Of a stretch of 64,000 nucleotides of DNA, positions 54,640-64,000 are shown piece by piece (positions within the stretch are counted from its first letter, which is position 1; each line of letters opens with the position of its first letter). The stretch is taken from contig NC_086378.1 of assembly GCF_036588685.1 (NCBI RefSeq), positions 29,303,578 through 29,367,577 on the forward strand. The letters run 5' to 3'. Position numbers and translations under genes: made by a program. The notes under the pieces were generated by a model. It had not been told where the DNA came from and made no database searches. It saw only the letters and a program-made list of their open reading frames with translations. The DNA is from Mytilus trossulus. Taxonomy: Eukaryota > Mollusca > Bivalvia > Mytilida > Mytilidae.

Positions 54640-55690
54640 ATCCTATATCGATACTCATTCCAGTGTGGCGTCATATATTTTCTAAAATTCTTCATGACGT
54701 CAAAATTTTACGGGAACTTTTGTGATTTTCACTGTTGATTTCTACTTTTTTCTTCTACAGCACATTTGTAACTTTCTAAAATTCTTTTCATTGTGTTCAA
54801 CTTGTTTACGAATAGCCTTTGATTGACAGATTACCGGAAGTTAAACTTGGGGGCTTGATATGGATTTCGAGGGCTGATATCGATATCGGCCCGAGGGCTG
54901 ATAACCAACCTTGACTTCGGGCTATTATTGGTCATGCAAAAACATACATATCAGTACAAAATATGTGATAATTATAGATTATTACATGGCATTTTCCATA
55001 TGGCCCTGGTATCAGCCGAGGACTTGATATGGGTCGTGGGATGATACCATGGACCATATGGAAAATGACATGTCATAATCTATTTATCACATATTTTCAA
55101 GCAGGAGAAATCAAATAGCTTACACCAAATTATGTTTGATATTTCATCAAAAATCAAAAAGATATTTCATGAAAAAAAAAAAAATTGTATCACTGTGAGT
55201 TAAAAGAAAGTTTGTATCACAGTATATTAACAACGTTTTGTGAAAAGTTTCAGAAATAATTAACAATAAATATGTTAATTCTAAGAATTGCAAATATTAA
55301 ACGACTTTAAAATGTTACATTACAAAATTATGTTGAAAAATGCGTAGGAAGAATCCTATTTTGCTACTCATTCCAGTGTGCATGGCGTCATATATTTTCT
55401 AAAATTCTTCATGACGTCAAAATTTTACGGGAACTTTTGTGATTTTCACTGTTGATTTCTACTTTTTTCTTCTACAGCACATTTGTAACTTTCTTGATTT
55501 CTTTTCATTGTGTTCAACTTGTTTACAAATAGCCTTTGAATGACAGGTTACCGGAAGTTAAACTCGGGGGCTTGATATGGATTTCGAGGGCTGATATCGA
55601 TATCGGCCCCGAGGGCTGATAGCCAACCTTGACTTCGGGCTATTATTGGCCATGCAAAAACGTACATATAAGTACAAAATATGTGATTAA
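54640..55690. repeat. Direct repeat pair flanking a palindrome
   Basis: 54632-54966 and 55345-55686 are about 340-bp near-identical direct repeats (GGAAGAATCCTAT...TTCTTCATGACGTCAAAATT TTACGGG...CCTTGACTTCGGGCTATTATTGG). Between them is the palindrome 54972-55085 (copy of 47465-47612) and its right flank. Confidence 0.75.
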
Positions 55691-55804
55691 TTATATGATC
55701 ATGACAAGTTACAGACCAAGGCCCTTGGATTTAAAAAGATCACACAAATGTGTCAAATATTCAGTTTTACAAATATTTTTTTTGTCATGATAAAAGATTC
55801 TGAT

Positions 55805-55960
55805 TAAAAAATTGGTACTATCTGATTTTTACATGGCAATTTTCATATCGCATGTATTATCAGCCCTAGGTTCAATATCAGCCCAAGAGCCAGATGGCTC
55901 GAGGGTTGATATTGACCGAGGGCTGATAATACATGCGATAGGAAAAATGACATTTTACGA
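55805..55960. repeat. Palindromic hairpin
   Basis: CATATCGCATGTATTATCAG CCCTAGGTTCAATATCAGCC pairs with GGGTTGATATTGACCGAGGG CTGATAATACATGCGATAGG. Related in theme to the 47465 palindrome but a different family. Confidence 0.7.
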
Positions 55961-56167
55961 TCATTTTACCATATGCTTCAACGATGGAGAAAAATCACAG
56001 ATTCATATATTGATCCTTTCACATGGTTCCCAAATAGACGTATTTACACTTGTATGCAAATTTGTCCGCCATTACGTAAAATCACACAGGTTCCCGTAAA
56101 CTTTGACATCATAATTTAAAATATTTGACGTCACAATTTAAAAGTAGTTGTTGCTTGACGTCAAAAG

Positions 56168-56629
56168 GTGATTCGGAGTAGATCTAAGGTCATTCGGAGC
56201 AAGATTCAGCTTAAAACCAAAAGTGTGAATACGTTTATAGAAGTTCAAAGAGTGAAAAGTTCACTGACAACGGACCCCAAAATCGATGTAAAATCTTTCT
56301 ATCATATGCCTCAACAGAGAAGAAAAACAATTAAATTTGGACGAAACGGCAAAAAAATAATTAAAAAATGTATACATAATACACCTACGTCATGTAACTG
56401 TAGTAATTCCGAATATATTTATGGACCCATTTCCCATGTTATAACAGGAGATCTTAACATCGTTCAAGACAGAGAGTTAAAATCATTTCTCAGTAAAGGA
56501 CCTAAATATCGTCCCCGGTCAATTATTAATTGGAATGAGTGTCGTAATATCATCCACGACTCACTCCATACTTACTGTATGAAATGGATAAAACGGAAAA
56601 AAGCTGAAAAAAAATCTTTGGACTCTTTT
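56168..56629 (+). pseudogene. Retroelement RT protein, N-terminal part (Penelope-like type), broken
   Basis: An open frame of about 150 codons includes HVITGDLNIVQDRELKSFLS, KGPKYRPRS and W..C..I..SLH.YC.KW. I recognise this as the region before the reverse transcriptase in a family common in bivalves, which I provisionally class as Penelope-like. It stops at SLDSF because element H1 (56630-58306) is inserted. Reading across the insert restores the frame (GAC TCT TTT AAT TCA). Confidence 0.6.
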
Positions 56630-58306
56630 TAGCTCACCTGGCCTGAAGGGCCAAGTGAGTTTTTCTCATCACTTGGCGTCCGGCGTCCCTCGTCGTCCGT
56701 CGTCGTCCTGCGTATGTCGTCGTTAACTTTTACAAAAATCTTCTCCTCTGAAACTGCTGGGCCAAATTAATCCAAACTTGGCCATAATCATCATTGGAGT
56801 ATCTAGTTTAAAAATTGTGTGGTGTGACCCCGCCAACCAACCAAGATGGCCTCCAAGGCTAAAAATAGAACATAGGGGTAAAATGCAGTTTTTGGCTTAT
56901 AACTCAAAAACCAAAGCATTTAGAGCAAATCTGATATGATGTAAAAATGTTCATCAGGTCAAGATCTATCTGCCCTGAAATTTTCAGATGAATCAGACAA
57001 CCTGTTGTTGGGTTGCTGCCCCTGAATTGGTAATTTTAGGGAAATTTTGCTGTTTTTGGTTATTATCTTGAATATTATAGATACAGATAAACTGTTTACA
57101 ACAATAATGTTCAGCAAAGTAAGATCAACATAATCAAAGTGGTCAATTGACCCCTCAGTGATATTGTTTGCCTTAAATTACTGCCGAATAAAGGCTTTTT
57201 CCCCTGGAGAAAAATCCCAATTTGAAAAAAAATGGCTCAAAATTATTCCCAAAGAGACAACTTTTTTCCCAAGCAGTGCAGTCTTAGTAGTAATTGTGCA
57301 TGAAAACAAACTGAAGAACACTCATTTGAACATTTTTCATGCCTAAAATGACTATATGTGCAGATTTGAGGGTCTTTTTATGTATCATCACTGACAATAA
57401 GGGGTCTTATTACCAATGAGGGTTTACCTCTGAAAACAGGATCTGTAAATTGAAGTTCCAGTCAGTTTTATAGTTTATTATAAAATTTCCCAATTTGATA
57501 AAAATGACGCATATTTTCCCAATAAAAAAGGGTAGAGGTAGTTTTGAAAAAAGCCAACAATATCACTGCCCCTTTAGGAGTTATTGCCCTTTATAGTCAA
57601 TTTTTAACCATTTTTCGTAAATCTTAGTAATCTTTTACAAAAATCTTCTTCTCTGAAACTACCAGGCCAAACAAACTTGGCCGCAATCATCATTGGGGTA
57701 TATAGTTTTAAAATGTGTGGCGTGACCCGGCCAACCAACCAAGATGGCCGCCACAGCTAAAAATAGAACAAAGGGGTAAAATGCAGTTTTTGGCTTATAA
57801 CTCAAAAACCAAAGCATTTAGAGCAGTTTATCAGGTCAAGATCTATCTGCCATGAAATTTTCAGATGGATCGGACAAACCGCTGTTTATTTGATGCCCCT
57901 GAATTAGTCATTTTTAGGAAATTTCGCCGTTTTTAGTTATTATCTTGAATATTATTATAGATAGAGATAAACTGTAAAGAGCAACAATGTACAGCAAAGT
58001 AAGACTTTAAAATAAGTCAACATGACCTAAATGGTCAATTGACCCCTTAAGGAGTTATTGCCCTTTAAAGTCAATTTTTAACAATTTTCATAAAATTGTA
58101 AATTTTAATTAACATTTTCGACTGAAACTCTTAGGCCAAGTTCAATATAGATAGAATGTTTGTAAGCAGCAAGAATGTTCAGTAAAGTAAGATGTACAAA
58201 CACATCACCATCACCAAAACACAATTTTGTCATGAATTCAAATGCATCCTTTGTTTAATATTCACATAGACCAAGGTGAGCGACACAGGCTCTTTGGAGC
58301 CTCTAG
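56630..58306 (+). mobile_element. Helitron-like element, family H1, copy inserted in the retroelement
   Basis: 5' TTTTTAGCTCACCTGGCCTG; 3' CCAAGGTGAGCGACACAGGC, hairpin AGGCTCTTTGGAGCCT, CTAG|TTTT. It has two ~500-bp units rather than five. T runs border both ends and no longer target duplication is visible, as expected for Helitron-type insertion between T residues. It carries its own nested insertion at 57156-57568. Confidence 0.7.
57156..57568. mobile_element. TIR MITE nested inside H1
   Basis: Ends CAGTGATATTGTTTGCC and complement GCCAACAATATCACTG, flanked by the 5-bp direct repeat CCCCT (57151-57155, 57569-57573). It interrupts the H1 motif ATTGACCCGTTTAGGAGTTA. 413 bp, non-coding. Confidence 0.75.
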
Positions 58307-58310
58307 TTTT

Positions 58311-59525
58311 AATTCAGTAATGAAAATAGTTGATATACGTATTCAACATTTTAAAGAACATTTTACTATTAACAATAACCACAATAAACCTATTTCTCGT
58401 ATCAAACATAAACTAAAAGAACTAGCCAAGGAATTTGTTTTTGTCCCGGCCGATAAAGCTGCGAATAATATTATTATTGTTTGACGTAAATTTTACATTG
58501 AGGTTCTGAAAAAGGAAATCACCAATTCACCAACATTCCAACTGACACCATTTTCAGAAAACGAAATCTGTAACAAACATAAATTTTTCGCCACCGCTTT
58601 ACAAGCAGAGCCAAATACAATAAAAGTCCCAACTATGTATTGGCTTCCGAAGCTACACAAAACCCCTTGCAAATATAGATTTATTTCGTCTTCAAGCCAT
58701 TGTTCAACTACTAAATTGTCTATTATTCTTACCAGCACACTTGTACAATTAAAAACCTTATAATAAACTGTTCAAATAAGGCCTTCGAAAATAGTGGAAT
58801 AAATTACTTTTGGAGTGTCAAGAACTCGTTGGAAGTACTTGATAAATTGCATGCTTATATTGGTGATTTTGAATCTGTTCAAAGTTTAGATTTTTCTACC
58901 CTGTATACCACATTGCCTCACATTCTCATTAAGAAAAAATTCACACACCTAATTAAATGGGCATTCAAAAAATCAGAATGTAAATATATATGTTCAAACT
59001 CTTTTAGGTCATTTTTTAGTAGCAATAAACAAAAAAACTATGTTAACTGGACATGCTTTGATACTATATATGCCCTTGAAATTTTTACTAGATAACATTT
59101 TTGTTCGCTTTGGGGATTCCGTATATCGTCTTGATATCTATATCACTAACGGAAAGCTGAATACTAAAATTTATGATAAAAGGGATGATTTTTCATTTCC
59201 TATCGTTAATTATCCGTTTTTAGATGGTGACGTTCCCTTGTCACCATCGTACGGTGTTTATATATCTCAACTTGTACGATTCGCCCGTGTATGTAACAAT
59301 GTTTTAGATTTTAACGAGAGAAATTTATGTATTACTGAAAAATTATTACACCAGGGTTTTCTATATCACAAACTAGTCAAAACATTTACTAAATTTTATC
59401 ATAGGTATAAAGACATCATTCGTAAATATAGCTCAACATGCAGACTTCTTATACGTTCAGGTATTTCACATCCAATTTTTTGGGATACGATTGCTGTCAA
59501 GCAATCTGTAGACTTTTACCGTTGA
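58311..59525 (+). pseudogene. Retroelement RT protein, remainder, catalytic core deleted
   Basis: It continues the protein of 56168-56629: ELAKEFVFVPADKAANNIII V, a stop, then MYWLPKLHKTPCKYRFIS, a frameshift near 58760, then SLDFSTLYTTLPH (motif A region, 58878-58917). It goes on to DNIFVRFGDSVYR and then abruptly LDIYITNGKLNTKIYDKRDD, PSYGVYISQLVRFARVC, HPIFWDTIAV. The stretch that should hold the G.PMG and YxDD catalytic boxes is missing at 59121-59131. Non-functional. No GIY-YIG endonuclease seen downstream. Confidence 0.7.
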
Positions 59526-59985
59526 CCCCATGATACACTCCCTCACGTCATTCGTTTTATTCTAAACATTCAGCAACATCTCAGATTCTTATGATTGTCT
59601 TGCTTTAAAAGGTAAAAACAAGCAAAACAATTGAACATAAACAACTTTCCTGTAATGTTTTACTCACAGTCTTCATGTGTGATATTTTCCTTGACTTATA
59701 TGCGTGTTTTTAACAATACGGAAAATCAGAATTAAACAGTATTTATATTTAGTGTTTTTATAAATTTAGAAACACGTGAAAGGGAATTCCCAAATTTTGA
59801 TAACTTGCGAGAGTTCTCTGAAAGCCGATCGATAATTCTGAAGTGGAGTATTTCTATATTTTACCGTTATGAAACTGATATTTGATACTGTACTCTCATA
59901 AAGAAATGGAGAACCATTCATCATATCATTAAATAAACGTTCTTGTTCCAAATCGCAAGTCGCGGTTTGTTTATGTATTAATGCC
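59526..59985. other. Non-coding
   Basis: AT-rich, nothing recognised. Probably the retroelement 3' flank. Confidence 0.4.
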
Positions 59986-59993
59986 CATGCGTG

Positions 59994-61087
59994 GTCTCAC
60001 TAATTAGAGACAAAAAGCGTCAAGAAGCGACAAGAAGAATAATATTAGCAACAAGAAACTATTTAGCGACAAGAAAACATTTTTTTATTTATATTACTTA
60101 TTCGAAATAAATATTTAAAAAAATATGCAAAAGAAAACAATTTCAACGACAGGAAAGTTAATTTTGATAGGGAAAAAAATGAAACTTGTAAATCTAATTC
60201 AGTTGCTACATTTATTTACATGATATTTTATAAGGTATCACAGGAAGTATGACCTTTACCCTGTCGTTTTATGGTATTACTTTTACTTGTGTTTTAGAAC
60301 AATAATATATTTTGTCTTTTTATTTGTTTTTAAAATTATTTTTGTACAATATATAATTAACTTGCAAAATGCATTATTTGTTCATAATTGTCCAGAAAAT
60401 ACATACACAAATTGTGAAATACAAATTAAGAACTGAAATCAAACAAGAGGAAAACATAATTGAAATGTGAATATTTTTCATCATTTTATCTAGTGTGTTG
60501 TCTCATTTAACGATATTTATCATGTTTATGCATATAGATTGAAGATTAAAGGAAACTGATGACAATCTTGAGTTTTCAACAGGTGTTCACTATTCGGTAC
60601 AATAATTGTATATTCTGGTGCGTGTAATTGATGAAGGTGTTAATGGATGTTATTGAAGCAATTAAACAAAGGACACACACCTAGTTAATCTCATTTGATG
60701 CTCTTAATTGTGTATTACCTTAGAGCGAAGCCACAGCTAATGTTGGTCCTATCAGGAAAAATTAATTGTACAGTTAGGAAGGAAATAATATTTCATGTTT
60801 TTGTTTTATTAAATCCTTCAAAAGGAAGGTGACAAATCTTTGTTTTTATTTTCATTTTATAGCGTTTACATTTCCTTTGCTCTTACACATGTTTAGTTTC
60901 TTCATCTATCAATATGATAATAAAAAGTACACAATCTCTTCCTCGAAATTTTTTTATTTTTTCATCTTTCAATATAATCCTAAAAAAATATTTTGATGTA
61001 TGTGATAACATCTTGTTGCTTTTTGTCACTATTTTTTTTCTTCTTGTCGCTTCTTGACGCTTTTTGTCGCTAATTAGTGAGACCCCA
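59994..61087. mobile_element. Foldback-like element, GCGACAAGAA family
   Basis: Left GTCTCACTAATTAGAGACAA AAAGCGTCAAGAAGCGACAA GAAG. The complement of the right end is GGGGTCTCACTAATTAGCGA CAAAAAGCGTCAAGAAGCGA CAAGAAG. Both continue with further GCGACAAGAA/GCAACAAGAA units. The 8-bp direct repeat CATGCGTG flanks it (59986-59993, 61088-61095). About 1.09 kb, AT-rich interior, no coding. Confidence 0.8.
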
Positions 61088-61480
61088 CATGCGTGTAGTT
61101 TTCCTGATTTCAAGGGGTATCAGATTGAGTGATTCCCCGCTTCATTTATTAATTTGAAACTCATGTGATTCTTTCTATGTCTGTCTGCATATGGAGGGCT
61201 ATTGTCGTTGCATAATTTTAAATCATATGCATAATTTAAATTAAAATAAATGTTTCATCGTAAAAATGATCTACAACACCCCTTCAGCAGAAATGGAATC
61301 TTCCATATTATCGTTTCGAGTTGTCTCCCTTTTCGAAGTATTCGTCAAGAAGAATTAACTGGTTAATGCCGATAAACGTCGTATTATATTAAGAACGATT
61401 TCAATGTAAACAGAGGAGTGTGTACAGAAAGGAGTCATGCCCTCTGACCCAAAGGAACTTCAATAATTAAAGAGTAAGAA
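61088..61480. other. Non-coding
   Basis: No feature recognised. Confidence 0.4.
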
Positions 61481-61482
61481 GT

Positions 61483-61655
61483 GGGGTTCCTCCTAAACTG
61501 GTCCGCCGTTCTATATTATAGCAATAGCTTCGCACCGAAGGTCAGTGTAGCGATAAGTGAACACAACAGGGGTCCCTCCTTAACTGGTCCGCCGTTCTAT
61601 ATATAGCTTCGCACCGAAGGTCAGTGTAGCGATAAGTGAACACAACAGGTTCCTC
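61483..61655. repeat. Two-copy tandem duplication, about 80-88 bp
   Basis: CTGGTCCGCCGTTCTATAT...AGCTTCGCACCGAAGGTCAG TGTAGCGATAAGTGAACACA ACAG occurs twice in a row. The first copy has an 8-bp extra TATAGCAA. It is bordered by GGTTCCTCCTA repeats and is GC-richer than its surroundings. Confidence 0.85.
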
Positions 61656-61678
61656 CTAGAATTGCGGTAATAAGATAC

Positions 61679-63067
61679 GGAAACAAGTTAACTCGTACCA
61701 CGGGATTGGAACCAAAAAAGTTAACTTGTACTACTGGGAAGTCGTACCATTCAGAAAAATATATTAAAAAATATGATGTTTTATGGGTTTCTGTTTGTAA
61801 ACTTAATAGAAATAAAGTTGAATTACTTGAATTTTACACAGGAGTTAAATGAAAACTTAGACAAAAATAAAGAATGTTTTAAAGCATTAATGTTTTAACT
61901 GATCTTTCAAACTAGAACATAGGCAGATCCAGGCCCCCTTCTCTTTCGTGGAAAAAATTTGGTTGATTATAAAGGGAATCATTGAAGCATGACTGGAGCG
62001 GGCCCCCTCTTAGGTCAGTCAGCGGGCTCCCCCTTAGGAAAAGTTCTGGATTCGCCACTGTAGAACTTAATCCAGAGGAAAGTTAAAACATTGCTTTAAC
62101 TGTACCTTATTAAAATTGAACATGTTGAATATATATATATCCAATTTAAGTTAATTAAAGCTGTAATACATGATCACAAATTGAATGCTATCCTCAATCC
62201 TCAATCTTATGGCCTTATGGCACAACTCTTCTCATTGGTGCATATTACGCCCTATGTGTATCTTCCTCCATGTATTTTCCTCCATGTACTTTAATTTTGT
62301 TATTGCTGTTACGATTGAGGTTGCGGATGTTCGGGTAAGTCGAAACGTCCTGTTTTAGAGATAAAGGCCGAAATGATTTCTAACTTCCGTTTATATTCTT
62401 CTGTGTTTTCGTGGTCTAGTCTTCCTAGCAGGGTGCATGTGTTGATCTTGCGTATTCCAATTTCCTTTGTAATTTGGTGGTACATTTCTTCTCTATAACT
62501 CTCGTAGTTGGGGCACTCTGTGAGGTAGTGCTGTTGTGTTTCCTTAATTCCACAGCTGCATAAGTCGGTGGTGTCTTGCCCTTTGCGTTTTTTATAATAA
62601 TTAAGGGTTGTGTAACTATATGTTTACAATTGTTGAAAGCCATGTGCTTTTTTTGCGGGGAAAATGCGGACCCCCTTAACAGGAATCAGTTACATTTCAT
62701 TGTTATTTATAGACAGTAAAAATAATTTTGGCAATCATTTTGACTATCTGCTAAGATTTAATTATTCATGAAAAATTTTCTTCGGATGAAACTGTTATTA
62801 AATACTTTAATTATCTACATCTGCCACAGTATTTTCTATCCAATATACAAGGAACATTAGCTACAAATTGGTCATTGTACTTTCAAATTATATACATTTT
62901 AAGAGGTATTGGGTGAAAGTAACGTATATCATGTATATTCATCATTTAACACCATTTGAATGCAGTTAAATAAATTGGTACGAGTTTGCATTGGTACAAT
63001 TTTTTTTTAGTGGTACGAGTTTTTTTTAGTGGTACGAGTTTACAATGGTACAGGATAACTATAATTC
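61679..63067. mobile_element. Foldback-like element, ACTCGTACCA family, copy 2 (inverted, with insertions)
   Basis: The left GGAAACAAGTTAACTCGTAC CA matches the complement of copy 1's right tip, and the right GGTACAGGATAACTATAATT C matches copy 1's left tip. Longer than copy 1 (1389 against about 870 bp) because of a LINE end (62193-62628) and a ~150-bp insertion (61914-62065) flanked by TAGAAC. The flanks ATAAGATAC and ATAAAACAC match at 7 of 9, suggesting a decayed duplication. Confidence 0.75.
62193..62628 (-). mobile_element. 5'-truncated LINE 3' end inserted in the foldback-like element
   Basis: The minus-strand frame from about 62593 to TAA at 62309-62311 gives KGQDTTDLCSCGIKETQQHY LTECPNY then ISAFISKTGRFDLPEHPQPQ S. 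This is the C-terminal zinc-binding end (C-x-C...H-x4-C) of a non-LTR retrotransposon, a different family from 35190-36560. A 3' UTR and a short (GATTGAG)n tail follow to 62193. Absent from copy 1 of the host element. Confidence 0.75.
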
Positions 63068-63179
63068 GATAAAACACAATAAGTACATGGCTCATACACT
63101 TGTAACGGGGATTGGCTATTCTTTAAGTTGAGTGACTATTCAGATTGTTACATTTTGCATGTGCAGTTGAATTAGTTTA

Positions 63180-64000
63180 GAGAATAATACTATCCAGCTA
63201 TACCAGGGTTACTGGCCAAAAATGCTTGAGACTCACACATGTTCATGCTTTTTTGCGGCAGTATTCTTGGATCTAATTTTTTCCTCTTTGATCTTTTCAA
63301 TTTTGGCCAAATCTCATGCATTTGTTTAATGAAAAATTGGCAGAACTGCTATACATGTTTCAATGAAAACTATGGCAATCGTATCCCTCAGAGCATTCTG
63401 CTCTTTGATTATGGAAATATTCTTTATAAAGCACAAAGGTGTCAGTATTCACCTCATAAACTTACAAAACCTTTGAATAGACTTACATTTGTATTAAGAA
63501 GGGATATAATTACGATACTGTTGTCAAGTCATTAAAGATTGCATATTTTGGCGTTAATATTGAGTCACTGATAAGGTCTTTGCGTCGGAACTAAACACAT
63601 TTATTCTAAAAACAGTTGTTGGCATGACACGGCTTATGTTCTTCTCATATATGTTATGATGGTATGATACTAAAACCCCTAACGGGAAGGATTGTGCCTG
63701 ATGTTCATATGATGAAATCATAATCTTTCAGTCAGTTTAATTGAAGTCTGGAGCTGGCATGTCAGTTAACTGCTAGTAGTCTGTTGTTATTTATGTTTTA
63801 TTGTCATTTTGTTTATTTTCTTTGGTTACATCTTCTGACATCAGACTAGGACTCCTCTTGAAATGAATTTTAATGTGCGTATTGTTATGCTTTTACTTTT
63901 CTACATTGGTTAGAGGTATAGGGGGAGGGTTGAGATCTCAAAAACATGTTTAACCCCGCCGCAATTTTGCGCCTGTCCCAAGTCAGGAGCCTCTGGCCTT
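63180..64000 (+). mobile_element. Decayed retroelement C-terminus and 3' tail, cut by the window edge
   Basis: 63480-63590 reads KKGYNYDTVVKSLKIAYFGV then NIESLIRSLRRN before a stop, resembling the end of a bivalve RT protein. From 63695 it matches the solo tail at 9040 and runs off the window. Family uncertain. Confidence 0.45.

Noticed and set aside
63239..63535. 98-codon open frame as a gene
   Set aside because: It lies within a decayed retroelement end. The better protein similarity is in another frame just downstream.

Overview
This window looks like AT-rich nuclear DNA of a marine bivalve, most likely a mussel (Mytilus or a close relative). The genes are animal genes with small exons, GT-AG introns and consistent splice phases. 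The dispersed repeats are types I recognise from mussel DNA, but I could not search a database, so the organism call is inference. Only about 2 kb of the 64 kb is convincingly coding.

Genes. (1) 1165-1471 (+): the last coding exon of a KCTD-type BTB (T1) protein; the rest of the gene is not in the window. (2) 8521-25919 (-): a complete ten-exon GPS2 gene (G-protein pathway suppressor 2, an NCoR/SMRT-HDAC3 corepressor subunit). I joined it exon by exon; all phases agree and give a 450-residue protein. (3) 33351-41443 (+): the first two coding exons of a CENATAC (CCDC84)-like gene; later exons were not found and probably lie to the right. KCTD and GPS2 are tail to tail. GPS2 and CENATAC are head to head about 7.4 kb apart, and that gap holds a 3.8 kb inverted-repeat transposon.

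Repeats. 0-8.5 kb: short dispersed repeats. 8.5-26 kb: GPS2 introns with hairpin and TIR elements, a 105-bp tandem array built from the 3' end of exon 6 plus its splice donor, a 43-bp array built from the exon 4 donor, and a Helitron-like element (21.2-23.1 kb). 26-33 kb: a TIR MITE, a ~145-bp tandem repeat element, and the 3.8 kb foldback/MULE-like element. 33-42 kb: CENATAC intron 1 with several hairpins, a 5'-truncated LINE and a second foldback-like family. 42-52 kb: a 2.1 kb TIR element carrying a nested Helitron-like fragment, a 73-bp satellite, a full inverted Helitron-like copy and a 3.3 kb Helitron-like element with ~500-bp internal repeats. 52-64 kb: hairpins, a dead retroelement carrying two levels of nested insertion, two more foldback-like elements and a retroelement 3' end running off the window.

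The most unusual signals are (a) two independent tandem amplifications of an exon-intron junction in the same gene, GPS2; (b) at least five unrelated element families whose terminal inverted repeats are built from short reiterated motifs, four of them flanked by 8-12 bp direct repeats; and (c) two repeat families with Helentron-type ends (subterminal inverted repeats, a 3' hairpin, then CTRR next to T).
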